DNA of 64,000 nucleotides from Nephrocerus scutellatus (lineage: Eukaryota; Arthropoda; Insecta; Diptera; Pipunculidae). The stretch is taken from positions 63,316,882 to 63,380,881 of the forward strand of contig OX352761.1 of assembly GCA_947095585.1 (NCBI GenBank), in the 5' to 3' direction. Positions 1-11,315 of this stretch are shown here, piece by piece. The notes beneath the pieces were generated by a model, which had not been told where the DNA came from, did no database searches, and was given only the letters and a program-made list of their open reading frames with translations. A program made the translations under genes and the position numbers. Positions within the stretch are counted from its first letter, which is position 1; every line of letters begins with the position of its first letter.

Positions 1-1985
1 GCATAAGATTTCTGCCGAAATCGACTTCATTAGTTTATACAACTTTGTACATCTTGTAAATTTAAATTTATGATTTTTAATTTTTAATTCTATCAAAAAT
101 TGCAGATTGGGATTTTTTTTGCAAATTTTCAAGATGGCTGCTCCTTTACCAAAGTAAAGAATAAGAAACAATGAGTTGTAAATTGAACTATTTATACTAT
201 TTGGACACATGCGAAAAAAATTTCAATGTTGTTCCACATAAAAATAAAGTAAATGCTAATAATAATAATAATTAATAATTTATTAGTTAATAATTTCTTG
301 ATGACTATGGTTTAATGTTATAATTTCAACATTATATGTGAATATATGAACATTGTAATAGAGAAATATTTTTAGAAACCTTATTTCAGCTTGTTGCGTT
401 TTAATGACAGATTTTGTAAAAATTTCATGTATACATTTTTCTTTAAAATATCGGTTATAAAAATCTTACTTGCAAACTCACACCTTCCCTATTTCCTTTT
501 ACGTAAATAAAAGTGATTTGCCATACTAGATAATAAATAATAAATAAAAAAATCTTAAATTTATTATCATATCATTTGCTCATCATCAAATTTTCAAATG
601 GTCTGTTATTAGCGATCTATTCCAAAGTTCAATTCTCTATATTAACTTCGCGTGCCCGTGTGTTTGTTTGTTTGTTCGTTGGTTTGTTTGTTTGTTTGTT
701 TGTCGTGGAATCTTACGATAAATTTTTAACCCACTTCCCAAAGTCTGATTTCATTGTTACTTTGCACACACGCATATCTCCGATGACAACACTTTCTATT
801 AAAAATACAAATATTTATTACAATAAGGATGGAATATTTGGCAAGTAATCGGGCTTCGGAGTCCAATTTATTTTTATTTTTTTAAATATTTTAATTGTAA
901 TGGGTTGTTTTTTTTTCAAACTTTTATTTAACTTAACTTGACCCCTCTTCTTCTTTGAGGTACTTTTTAACCAACTTTCAAGCTACCTAGAGAGCTAATT
1001 TTCTTTAACAACTCAGTGTCATGGGACTTTTCAGAGATCCCGCTTTTGGCGCATGTGGCACGAGTGATATGTGGAAAAGAGATTTTTTCAACTTTTTAAG
1101 GACCTTTTTAACAAACTTCCACAAATCCTAGAGAGTTGAAATTTTGTGGGTAGCTTAGTCTCGTAGGGCGCTTCCAAGATCCCGCGTATAAACACATGTC
1201 ATCAGTCTCCTCTGGCGCGTGTGATTCGTGCAATAGTAGTTGTTTCGGCTTCTCTGAAGTCATTTTTATACAACTATAGAGTTAAAGTTTTGTGCGCGTC
1301 TGCAACGTGTAGCGCGAATGTAGTGTATGTGTATACATAAACATTTAGAGTTATCAGTTTTGTTTTGTTTTTTATTGGACATGAAAATCTGTCACCGATT
1401 GCCCGTTTGGCTGTCAAGTTTTCCATTTGCCAAAAAAAAAATTAATATATTCCGGCAGATTTAATTTTATTACCACCAACAACAGGTTTTTTTGCTTGGC
1501 GCGTGGCTTGACATTTTTTATTTTGCGAAAACTAACATATTTTGTAAATATATTAAAAAATAAACCTGTAAAAAAATGCAAACAAACCCAAATCAATGAT
1601 GGTGTTCTATTTGCTGCGATAACAAGTCGACCAACGACAGATGTCACACTGCAAATGAAACGCAAAATTTATTTGTAAATCTACTTTAGTACGTCCGTTT
1701 TACTTTTTGTTATTTTGTGTGAATAAAAAAAACTTTCTAATTTTATTAACGCATTAATTGCTAATCATCATCAAATTGTTTCTTCTTTCATTTTCTTTAT
1801 TATTTGCGAATAAATTAATGCCATTTTTTGGTGTACATCGAAAATTGCGTATTAAGAATATTTTCAAAAATTCCAAGATGGCTATTACTTAACAAATTTA
1901 AACAATGAGGAACAATGAGATAGGTAGTTGAAAATTAACTAGTTGTGTCCAAACTCCAAATACACATGCGAAAAAATTTTAATGT
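1..1985. repeat. Dispersed repeat block, copy 1 (non-coding)
   Basis: This block is paralogous, in the same orientation, to 18079-20306, with small indels and scattered substitutions. It contains a Helitron-like 5' motif (TCTCTATATTAACTTCGCGTG-type) at 634, followed by a TTTG microsatellite. At about 900-1260 there are degenerate subrepeats of roughly 125 bp, each carrying an 'aagatcccgc/agatcccgc' motif. No protein homology is visible in any frame. The block starts before the window. Confidence 0.7.
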
Positions 1986-2008
1986 TGTGTTGCTTTATTT
2001 CCGCTCTG

Positions 2009-2700
2009 ATTCAATGCAAAATAGTTTGCTTAGAAAACGCTGAAAAATAGCAAAAATATTGGCAAAAATTGCTCTGATTTTGCAACTCTCTTTTGCTAAA
2101 ATTCAGAATGTTTGAACATTTTTATTTAGTCTGAACGTGTTGCCTAATTTCAGCTCTGAATCAGAGCAAAATAGTTTGCTTAAAAAACGCTGAAAAATAG
2201 CAAAAATATTGGCAAAAATTGCTCTGATTTTGCCACTCTGTTTTGCTAAAATTCAGAATGTTTGAAAATTTGTATTTAGTCTGAACGTGTTGCCTAATTT
2301 CAGCTCTGAATCAGAGCAAAATAGTTTGCTTAAAAAACGCTGAAAAATAGCAAAAATATTGGCAAAAATTGCAGAACAAAATAGTTTGCTTAAAAAACGC
2401 TGAAAAATAGCAAAAATATTGGCAAAAATTGCTCTGATTTTGCAAGTCTCTTTTGCTAAAATTCATAATGTTTAAAAATTTTTATTTAGTCTGAACGTGT
2501 TGCCTAATTTCAGCTCTGAATTAGAGCACAATAGTTTGCTTAGAAATGCTGCATATAAATAGCAAATATATTGGCAAAATTATCTCTGATTTTGCAACTC
2601 GATTTGGTAGATTTCAGAATGTTTGAAAATTTTTATTTAGTCGGAACCTTTTGCTTAATTTCAGCTCTGATTCAGAGCAAAATAATTTGCTTAGAAACGC
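2009..2700 (+). repeat. 150-bp satellite-like tandem array, copy 1
   Basis: About four or five monomers related to the array at 20307-21960. Each has the core 'gcaaaatagtttgctt', then 'gctgaaaaatagcaaaaat', and ends 'gcctaatttcag'. Most monomers carry the palindrome GCTCTGAATCAGAGC or a variant. One monomer is shortened near 2370, so the period is not perfect here. Confidence 0.8.
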
Positions 2701-2893
2701 CGTGTGTTTAAGAAAACGTTCAGAATAAATTAATATTTTTAAACATTCTGAATTTTAGCAAAAATGTAAGCAAAATCAGAACTTATATTTTCAATATAGG
2801 CAAAATATTCAGACAGAACTAAAATTTTGCTTAAGACTTTCTGAATAACTTCTGATTTTGCCTGATATAAGAAAATCTTTCTTAATAGCAAAC
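2701..2893 (-). repeat. Inverted monomers of the 150-bp satellite
   Basis: The same monomer sequence appears here as its reverse complement ('aaacattctgaattttagc', 'gcaaaatcagaac'). The array therefore switches orientation near 2700, giving a tail-to-tail junction. A matching inverted stretch lies at 17290-17760. Confidence 0.7.
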
Positions 2894-3282
2894 AAATTGC
2901 TACTTGGGATGTTACCTATAGATTGCCAAACCCTTCAACCAAAAAATGTCAAATTTTTTAAGTAATAACGTTCTGAAATGTTGCACACCGGCTTGTATTT
3001 AAAGAAACCGAGGACCACCATTTTTGGAAGCGGTCAGAAACTTTGGTCAGGGGCTTACCATTGATATTTTTTCCAAATTTTTTAAATAGTACCCTTCCTC
3101 AGTTTTGCAAACGAAAACGAATCCGTCATTTTATGGTACGGGAAACTTTGGTCAATGGACACCATATACATTTTTTCCATGTTGTATTGATTCCTTTTCC
3201 CTTGGTGCGCAGTTAAACATGATAGCGGTCACCTTCTGTCACCGAACTGCTAGTACATTTATATACAATTTATATACATATT
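2894..3282. other. Non-coding spacer with Helitron-body-like motifs
   Basis: No gene is seen. Short motifs ('ttttggaagcggtcagaaa', 'ttggtcaggggct') recur at 17890-17960, so this is part of the same repeat landscape. It ends where the Tc1/mariner-type terminal inverted repeat begins. Confidence 0.5.
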
Positions 3283-4037
3283 CAGGGTGTCCCCTTATTC
3301 GTCAATGATAATTTGGCAAATGATTCTTGGTTATATTCTAAGAAAAAAAGCGTTATACAGTACCTAAGGGTCTCCAATGTTGACATAATTTATCGGGGAT
3401 ATAAGAAGAAGCTTACTTTTGTGTTCCCTGACACATGTAAACGAAAATTACTCTTTTAATACTAATGGTAAAAATTTCACTTAGGACTTTATTTTTAGAA
3501 GAAATACTAGCCTTTGTAACTGCGTTTAAATAAAGTTAATATCTTATTTGAGTCTTCAAATATCCAATTCTATCCCTGTTCCATTTTTCTTACCCATGCT
3601 AATTTTTGATTTTGAGGTCAATTTTCGCCAGAAAATGCCCAATAAATATAACGTTTACAGTTTTTTTTCTTATGAACGTAACAATAATAAAAATAAAAAT
3701 CGGCAACAAATTTGCGGAAGAACCCATAGATTTTATGATACTTGGGAAAACCTGCATCAGGTAAAAAAAGGAATTTATGATTTTTTACATACGTTTCTAA
3801 CAACAGTTATTTTTTAAAATAGCATAGCTATTAAAAAGTTTTAAAGCGTGCTCGTTTATATGACTACCTGTCAAAACCCTCATTTCTGTTCTTAAAAGTT
3901 CTCAGAAAGAGTTAGGTTTGGGGTATGAAGCCCTATCTGAAAAATGTACCAAACAAAAATGGTATAAAAGATTTGAACAAAAATTAATTCATCAGTTTAA
4001 TTTGTACACCAAGGTTACAGTTGCTTAGAAGCGCTAT

Positions 4038-4382
4038 TTGAAATGTCTACATTTACAAACCAAGAAACAAGTTAATCGGCCCCTTCAAACTACCCCCCAG
4101 GCTGAATTATATCTGGAGTTTTTGCGAAATGATTTACCAGAACTATTGAAGGTCACTGATTCAACTAGCTTTATTATATTTCCAAAAGGATGGTGCCCAG
4201 CCCACTATGGACGAGAGGTTAAGAATTGGCTAGATGAAGAGTACGGTAATAGTTGGATAGGAAGAAATGGACCAGTTCACTGGCTTGCAAGATCTCCTGA
4301 CCTTACAGTATTGGATTTTTTTTGTATGGGGAAGAATGAAAGAACTGTTTCTTCAACCGAAATAGCAACTTTAAGTAAATAA
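4038..4382 (+). pseudogene. Tc1/mariner-like transposase, C-terminal DDE fragment
   Basis: This 114-codon remnant resembles the C-terminal catalytic half of an insect Tc1/mariner transposase. The stretch PAHYGREVKNWLDEEYG is followed by RSPDLTVLDFF, where the D of SPDL would be the third catalytic acid. The region that should carry the second catalytic D (normally QDG just before PAH) reads KGWCPAH, so that residue appears lost. The N-terminal DNA-binding half is not recognisable upstream. It sits between the two long TIRs of 3283-8969 and is the internal gene of that element. It cannot encode an active enzyme. Confidence 0.7.
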
Positions 4383-4971
4383 GAAGAGCGTATTCTTGAA
4401 GCGTCATCAAAAGTGAGGCAGCAGTTAACATCAATAAATAATCGCAGTGAAATCCAAAAACGGGCTCTAGAATGCATACAAAACCAAGAAGGACAATACG
4501 AGCACCTGTTATAGCTGTCTTAGTACACAATAAAAATTATCTAAAACCACACAAAATCATTTTTTATTCATAGCCTTGGGAGCTAAAAGGAAAAAAACCT
4601 TTTTCTTTAAATCTTACCTGGTGCAGGTTTTCCCAAGTATCATTAAATCTATGGGTTTTTTTCGCAAAGTTATTGGTTTTTATTTTTATTGTTGTTACGT
4701 TAATAAGAAAAATGAAGTAAAACGTTATGTTTATTACGCATGTTCTGGAGGAAATTGACCTTGTGAGGAACAAAATTCTTGTGGCCGAATTTTGTTCACA
4801 CAAAACAAGTAATATACTTTTTTCTCAAATTCGGGTGCACCCTGTACCAACGAAGTGCAGCCAACAAATAGATACGAAAGTCAAATGACGACCAGAACAA
4901 CATCACGCCACCGGACTGGCCAATCACAGCGCAGCAACGCCACTTAGAATTTTGCCTTGCAAAAAAAATGG

Positions 4972-5008
4972 TATAAAAGGGCGAACACGCAGGCAGACGC
5001 TCTCTCAG
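4972..5008 (+). promoter_or_regulatory. Putative LTR core promoter (TATA box plus initiator)
   Basis: TATAAAAG lies at 4972-4979, about 30-35 bp before CTCTCAGTC, which resembles an arthropod initiator. It belongs to the LTR, because the Jockey target duplication (4994-5008) overlaps the initiator. The Jockey element therefore landed at the LTR start site. Confidence 0.4.
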
Positions 5009-5207
5009 TCATCATCGAGCGCTCAACACGAGCACACGCAGATCACGTATCATATCGTCTAGCTACCTGCTACCGATTAAAAAAAAACCCAAAACCAAAA
5101 GCGAGCTTTTCTGACTGAACGTCGCTGAACTCTCAAAGTTCACGAAGAGTGCCAATATTAGTTGCAGAATTCGCAACATCAATAGCAGCAAATCGGTCGT
5201 TACGGCC

Positions 5208-6125
5208 ATGAACAAAGACGGCCACCAGCGAATTCGGTCTTTCCTACAGTCGGGAAAGACTGAATTCAACACCTATACCACTAAGGAGGACAGGAAAGAA
5301 TTGTTGGTCCTTAAAGGTATTCACCACTCCTTTGACACTGAGGATGTCAAGGAAGCGTTGACGGCAGAGGGTGTCCCTGTAGTGGAGGTCAAACCCTTCA
5401 AATCACAGAGGAACGACAGGAAATTTAACCATTTCATTGTAGAGCTTGAGAAGAACTGCGATAAGGCAGCAGTATGCTCAAAAACCCTCCTGATGAACCA
5501 GCTGGTGCATTGGGAAAAGCTAAAACCAGCAGACATTACCCAATGCAAAAATTGCCAAAAGTTTGGACATGTCGCAAGCAATTGCGGTATGAAATATAGA
5601 TGTGTTAAGTGCAAGGACGAGCACTTACCTGGACAATGCCCGAGAAACGCTGACAACAATAAAGACGACAACGTTTTCTGCACAAATTGCCAAAAAACTG
5701 GACATCCTGCAAACTATCGGGGATGTCCTAAATATAAAGAAAAAATGGCGGAAAAAGTAAGAACCGCCTAAAAGAAGATTGAGCAGCATAAGTTCGCCCA
5801 GAAATCTGCTGCAAAAGCGATAGTGAAAGGAGTTAGCTTTGCTAGTATAGCTGCTATGGGTAATGCTAGCAAGCCAGCAACTAGCAACAAACCACCACCA
5901 ACCATCCAAGAAAGCAGTAAACCAGTGAAGAAGCAAGCTTTAAAAACGGCTCCATCTACTGAAAAAACTAACATTTTTGACGACACTGAAAGGTTATTCG
6001 GAGCAGACCTTTTCACAATTTTGCAGAAGGCAAGAAAAGTCGTGCCTGCTAATTATAGCAGCCTTGATGACAGGTCCAAAACAACCGTTTTGGTACGACT
6101 TATTTGTGAATTATGTTCACAATAA
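5208..6125 (+). pseudogene. Jockey ORF1, Gag-like nucleic-acid-binding protein
   Basis: The protein would package element RNA into a ribonucleoprotein. Three Cys/His knuckles are visible: residues 113-126 (CKNCQKFGHVASNC, canonical CX2CX4HX4C), 132-144 (CX2CX3HX4C) and 158-173 (CX2CX4HX6C). A TAA at 5769-5771 interrupts the frame after residue 187. The same frame continues to 6125 with a Ser/Pro/Lys-rich C-terminal part, so a single nonsense change splits it. The ATG at 5208 is the first in a long 5' leader. The end overlaps the ORF2 start at 6113, an overlap typical of the clade. Confidence 0.85.
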
Positions 6126-7936
6126 GCAGGATAAGTATATTCTCATATAATGTGAACTCCATTAATTCTTTAGCAAGGATATTCACACTTAAATTATTTA
6201 TTAAAACTAATAAACCTGACATTGTTCTTTTACAGGAAACAAACCTCACAGGGAGAAACCCGTTCAGTCCAGACGGATACAATATCGACAGGGTCGACAA
6301 AAGCAGTGAACGCTCTGGGACGGCGGTCCTTATCAAGGACACTATGGCAGGAGAGAAGGTAGAAATCAGTGGGCTGCGTAGCATGGAAGCAACAGCTGTC
6401 AGCATCAAAGTCAACGAGGTTAAGACCTTGCTGGTGATATCTGTATACAATCACTTTAACGCAACGAGGGAAGACATCCAACGGGATCTGCAAACTGTCT
6501 GCGGCATCTCCTTTAGGCACACATACTGTGTGGTTGGAGGGGACTTTAACGCTAGACACACCCGATGGCAAGATGAAGTGTACAACAGTCAAGGAAAGGC
6601 TATTGCAGATTGGCTGGATTCGAATCCTCATCAGCATACCATGGCTGTAGTTTCTCAGCCCCGGAAGACGTACCCTCGGACACCGTCAACTCTGGATTTC
6701 TTTCTGGCAACTACAAATTTTATTAATATCCTTCCAGAATTAAGAAATTATTCATGTTTAGCGCACGATAGCGACTCGGATCATATGGCCATAGAGCTTC
6801 GAGTGAGGTTGAATCAGCGAATTTTGAAAGTCACACCAACATCTGAACTACACATCAACTTCAGGAAAGTAAACTGGAACCGGTTTAGATCTGAAGTTAA
6901 AGCTGATTTAACAATGCCAGCGGATTGCAGAAATCTGGAGAATTACGAAATTGATGATGCTATAAGAAAATTCGAGAATGCGGTAAACACAGCCATCGAT
7001 CGGCAGAAAACAATACGCACCAGCAGGGATCGCTTCCAACACCTGCCTGGGCATATACAGGCAATATATGCTCACAAGCAACGGCTGAGGAAGCGCCTTC
7101 AGATGCTTTTAAGAAGCTGAACGCTCTGGTCGGAAAGCGTATTTCCATTCCAGAGAGTATCACATTTGGAGATCAAGTAGCATCCAGTCCTGTTGAAAAA
7201 GCCGAAGCCTTTGCCTGCCATTTTGAAAGGAGTTTTCTAGACTTGGCCCAGTCCTTTTCAACATCTACACGGCGGATCAACCCACCAATACAGCCGGAAC
7301 AAGCAGCATGCTTTACGCGGATGACTCTATCACGTATGCCGTTTCTCTCTCCCCTGAGATAGCTGCCCGAAGAGTGGAGGAACACCTCCGAAATCTTTGG
7401 GACTACTACCTCAAGTGGGGGTTGAAAATATCGATAACACGTTGAAAAAGGCTAATTACGCCCTTCATTTGGTGCACCCGCTTCTACGAAGGCGAAACGG
7501 ACTGTCAAACAACACCAGGCTGCTCATCTACAAGCAGCTCATCAGGCAAGTGATAAGCTATGGCTATCCCATATGGTTCACCGTCTTACCAACAACAATG
7601 TAGAAGATCTCCCTATTTGAAAGGAAGGTACTTAGGATTTGTACAGGACTCTGGAGGGTGCCAAACAGCTATAAGTTTGTCTCGAGTGCAAGGCTTTACG
7701 ACGCGGCAGGTCTGCTGCCCATAACCGACCACTTGTTCCGAATGGCAAAGAAATTCGTTGATGGGTTGGAAACACATCCAAGTCCGGAGATGCAAGGACT
7801 GAGAATCGAAGAAATCGAGCCAAGCCACCGCTATATAAACATCAGAGGATTCACAGATGCTAGATTTGACGACATCTTTAATAATCAAGACGTCTCCTTC
7901 TACGAGAAGGCCAGCAATCAATATTACAGAGGCTGA
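6113..7936 (+). pseudogene. Jockey ORF2 (endonuclease plus deleted reverse transcriptase)
   Basis: 6113-7120 encodes an apurinic-type endonuclease. Visible signatures are YNVNSIN near the start, LLQETNL, GGDFNARH and SDSDHMAI. The reading frame then breaks. At about 7250 the sequence jumps into RT motif LGPVLFNIYTADQP in another frame, followed by the catalytic LYADDS (YADD at 7314-7325), so RT motifs 1-4 are missing. A second break after KWGLKI (about 7427) leads to the C-terminal thumb region (LLIYKQLIRQVISYGYPIW), which runs to 7936 after a stop and frameshift. It is non-functional as a polymerase. Confidence 0.85.
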
Positions 7937-9071
7937 AGATCGCCCTGTTTATACCCCCTTTAATATTATTCTTCATTTTTATATTATTTTAAAATTTATC
8001 GTTTAAAATTAAATTGCTTTAAAAATAAACATGTAGTAGATTAAGTAGTAAAAAATATTGTTTAATAATAAGCAATACAAAAAAAAGACAATATAAATAC
8101 GTCGGGCCCCTGTTGTTGAGCCGACACTTAATAATAATAGTTATAAGTTTAGTTTTTAAGTCAAAATTGTATAATATCTAAATGTTTAATAAAATATCTT
8201 AATCTAATCAGACGCTATCTTAGTTTTCTTCTTTTGGTGTCTGGATCAGGTCGTGGTAAGTCATTTCGATATTTTTTTGCTCAAAATTCACGATCGACTA
8301 AGGATCACGCATCAATCAGGATAAACGCTCGTCTCCGGCTCACACTTACGCATCGCACAAGATTCCCGCTCATCTTAGGCTCACGCATCTCCCAGGATTC
8401 ACCTTGTCCCAGGCTTACGCACACATCACGTCAACGGCGCACCAAGGCTCACGCACTCAGGCCTACGTAGCGCCCAGACTACCTTAACATTAAAAATGAA
8501 AATAATTATGAATCTATATTGAAATAAAGGAGAAATTGCATTAAAAGTCCCACATATAGAAATTTATTGTAACGACCTATATCATTTTAAAACCTGGTCA
8601 CCCTGAGTTTACCCCGGCTGGGAAAACTCCGCTACAACCTCAAAGTCAAAAATTAGCATGGGCAAAAAATGGAACAGGCATTAGAAACTGGATATCTCAG
8701 AACTAGACAAGATATCAACTTTATTTAAACGAAGTTACGAAGTTATAAATTCTTTTAAAAATGAACTCCTAAATAAAGTTTCTTCCATTAGTATTAACAG
8801 AGCAATTTCCGTTAACATCTGTCAGGGTACACCAAAGTAAGCCTTTTCTGAAATCCCCAATTAATTATGTAAACATTGGAGATATATCTTTACTGTAGAA
8901 TGGTTTTTTCTTTGAATAAACCCAAGAATCATTTCCTAAATTATCCTTGACGAATTAGGGGACAGCCTGTAATATGTAATATGCCAGCGCAAATTAGAAT
9001 ATATTTTCATCAGTTATGTAGATAATAATATTTTATCGAATATAATTCTGTTTTTCATTGATCCATTGTAG

Positions 9072-9179
9072 ATGTATGGCAGATACACTAAAGATTTAGG
9101 AAAATTTGCCAAAGATGAAGCGAAAAAACTTAGATTACTTGAAAAATGCAGAAAGCGTGAAGACAAAGCAAAAAATGAG
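9072..9179 (+). CDS. ClC-a: Host exon A: N-terminal exon of a CLCN2/ClC-a-type chloride channel
   Basis: The exon is 36 codons (108 bp, phase 0 at both ends). It has a clear acceptor (ctgtttttcattgatccattgtag before 9072, only its end quoted here: tccattgtag) and donor (GAG|gtaaat at 9180). It begins MYGRYTKDLGKFAKDEAKK, which matches the conserved cytoplasmic N-terminus of animal ClC-2 channels (MYGRYT-DLG-FAKEEA). A Lys/Arg-rich helix follows. ClC-2 channels are plasma-membrane voltage-gated chloride channels. The first codon happens to be ATG, but in the family residues precede it, so an upstream exon probably lies outside or unseen. It joins in phase to 36004-36169. DNA-transposon ends lie within about 100 bp on each side. 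Confidence 0.85.
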
Positions 9180-9221
9180 GTAAATATAAACATATTTATT
9201 GCAATAAATCGTAGTAAACTA

Positions 9222-9859
9222 CAGGGTTTGCACTTCAAATTCGTCCTTTTGCAAATCAAATTCGCCCTTTTGCAAATCAAATTCAACCTTTTGCAAATCA
9301 AATTCGACTAGTATAAAAAAAAATGATTTGAATATTTTTTTTAATAATTGTAAATATTAGGAGTATAAAGAAATACACGTGTGTATAAAATTTGAAGAAA
9401 ATCGGGTAAATTATTTAAAAAATTTGTATGGAGCTCTTAACCCTGGGACCCGATCACTCCAAGATGTTTACAAAAAGCGTTATCCATCGGAACTACACAT
9501 GTGTATAAAATTTCAAGAAAATTGGATTTTTTTAATAATTGTAAATATTAGGAGTATAAAGAAATACAATATTATTGTTTGCGAATTTAAAATGAACAAA
9601 CTAATGTATATAACAACAAAATCCACATTTTATTCCACATTTTATTTAATAAATTTAAAAATTCAATACGATAACAGTTTAAAAGTAGGAAGTAAATATT
9701 TTGTAATAAATAAAAATAATAAAAATATTCAAATCATTTTTTTAAATATTGGTCGAATTTGATTTGCAAAAGGTTGAATTTGATTTGCAAAAGGACGAAT
9801 TTGATTTGCAAAAGGTTGAATTTTATTTGCGAAAGGACGAATTTGAAATGCAAACCCTG
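9222..9859. mobile_element. MITE, Tc1/mariner type, with minisatellite-bearing TIRs
   Basis: The ends are CAGGGTTTGCA (9222) and its inverse TGCAAACCCTG (ends 9859), flanked by TA at 9220-9221 and 9860-9861. Each TIR of about 100-120 bp contains three to five tandem copies of a roughly 20-bp unit (caaattcgtccttttgcaaat or its inverse). The interior has no transposase and carries Helitron-body-like sequence in reverse. The left end lies 42 bp downstream of the exon A donor. Confidence 0.75.
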
Positions 9860-11315
9860 TATACAAAATTATACATACTGTACAAACTCTTACAAGAAGT
9901 AATATGATTAGGTATTTAGGCACTTTTAGGGAATAATAGTAGAGTATTTTTAAATTCTCTATATTAACTTCGCGTGTCCGTGGCTGGTTAGCTGGCTGGT
10001 AGAATCTTGTGATAAATTTTGAACACACTTCATAAAGCCCGATTTTATTCAAACTTTGCACACATGTGTATCTCCGATGACAACACTTTCTATTAAAATT
10101 TGGGCCCCTCGAGCCTCGGGGTCAAGGGCCTCCATACAAATATTTTACAAAATTTAAACGTTTTTTTTTGAAATTTTATACGCATGTGTTTCTCCGATGG
10201 ACAAAACTTTTTGTCAAAATTTGGAAGAGATCGGGGTCGGGGGCACTCATACAAATTTTATAAAAAAAAGTATCCGATTTTCTTCAAACTTTATACGCAT
10301 GTGCATCTTCGATTATAAAAAAAAATGATTTGAATATTTTTTTTAATAATTGTAAATATTAGGAGTATAAAGAAATACACGTGTGTATAAAATTTGAAGA
10401 AAATCGGGTAAATTATTTAAAAAATTTGTATGGAGCTCTTAACCCTGGGACCCGATCACTCCAAGATGTTTACAAAAAGCGTTATCCATCGGAACTACAC
10501 ATGTGTATAAAATTTCAAGAAAATTGGATTTTTTTAATAATTGTAAATATTAGGAGTATAAAGAAATACAATATTATTGTTTGCGAATTTAAAATGAACA
10601 AACTAATGTATATAACAACAAAATCCACATTTTATTCCACATTTTATTTAATAAATTTAAAAATTCAATACGATAACAGTTTAAAAGTAGGAAGTAAATA
10701 TTTTGTAATAAATAAAAATAATAAAAATATTCAAATCATTTTTTTAAATATTGGTCGAATTTGATTTGCAAAAGGTTGAATTTGATTTGCAAAAGGACGA
10801 ATTTGATTTGCAAAAGGTTGAATTTTATTTGCGAAAGGACGAATTTGAAATGCAAACCCTGTATACAAAATTATACATACTGTACAAACTCTTACAAGAA
10901 GTAATATGATTAGGTATTTAGGCACTTTTAGGGAATAATAGTAGAGTATTTTTAAATTCTCTATATTAACTTCGCGTGTCCGTGGCTGGTTAGCTGGCTG
11001 GTAGAATCTTGTGATAAATTTTGAACACACTTCATAAAGCCCGATTTTATTCAAACTTTGCACACATGTGTATCTCCGATGACAACACTTTCTATTAAAA
11101 TTTGGGCCCCTCGAGCCTCGGGGTCAAGGGCCTCCATACAAATATTTTACAAAATTTAAACGTTTTTTTTTTTAAATTTTATACGCATGTGTTTCTCCGA
11201 TGGACAAAACTTTTTGTCAAAATTTGGAAGAGATCGGGGTCGGGGGCACTAATACAAATTTTATAAAAAAAAGTATCCGATTTTCTTCAAACTTTATACG
11301 CATGTGCATCTTCGA
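9312..11315. repeat. 1002-bp direct tandem duplication (two units)
   Basis: Unit 1 is about 9312-10313 and unit 2 about 10314-11315. They are almost identical; I noticed only changes near 10170/11172 and 10244/11246. The duplication starts inside the MITE and ends inside the Helitron-like repeat, so unit 2 lacks the left MITE end. The junction (cttcgatta|taaaaaaaaatg) has only 1-2 bp of homology. Open frames in it (127 and 110 codons, present twice) are by-products of the repeat. Confidence 0.85.

Larger units (their letters stand above)
5009..8208 (+). mobile_element. Jockey-clade non-LTR retrotransposon, internally deleted
   Basis: The element is bounded by an imperfect 15-bp target duplication: CAGACGCTCTCTCAG at 4994-5008 and CAGACGCTATCTTAG at 8209-8223 (two mismatches). 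It keeps a 5' UTR, ORF1 (Gag-like), ORF2 endonuclease, two scraps of reverse transcriptase and an AT-rich 3' UTR. At 3.2 kb it is shorter than full Jockey elements (about 5 kb) because of deletions in ORF2. The 5' end is retained, which is less common than 5' truncation in this class. Confidence 0.85.
4762..8636 (+). mobile_element. Solo LTR of a Ty3/gypsy family, interrupted by a Jockey element
   Basis: The left part is 4762-5008 (starts TGTGAGGAAC) and the right part 8224-8636 (ends ctccgctaca). The flanks carry the 4-bp target duplication ACCT at 4758-4761 and 8637-8640. The last 60 bp closely match the end of the gypsy LTR at 59361 (opposite strand). The middle holds degenerate repeats with 'cacgcat/cccaggatt' like that LTR. 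Removing the Jockey insertion leaves about 660 bp. No internal gypsy sequence lies between the ends, so this is a solo LTR. Confidence 0.75.
3283..8969. mobile_element. Tc1/mariner-superfamily element with long TIRs, split by later insertions
   Basis: The left end begins CAGGGTGTCCCCTTATTCGT at 3283. The right end is its imperfect inverse, ending ggggacagcctg at 8969 followed by TA. The inverted repeats run about 500 bp: left 3283-3790, right 4575-4761 continued at 8637-8969. The right TIR is cut in two by the LTR insertion at 4762-8636. Without the insertions the element would be about 1.8 kb. The left TA is degraded to TT. A transposase fragment lies at 4038-4382. Confidence 0.75.

Noticed and set aside
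5769..5771. Programmed stop or readthrough in Jockey ORF1
   Set aside because: No recoding signal is evident, and the rest of the element is degenerate. A simple nonsense mutation is sufficient.
9072..9311. 79-codon small protein starting at the exon A ATG
   Set aside because: The frame past 9179 runs through a splice donor into the MITE minisatellite. The conserved part stops exactly at the donor, so an exon is the better explanation.
9379..10764. Two identical 127-codon plus-strand frames and two identical 110-codon minus-strand frames
   Set aside because: They are copies of one repeat sequence created by the 1002-bp duplication. They run through MITE TIRs and Helitron-like body and have low-complexity K/N/I/F composition.
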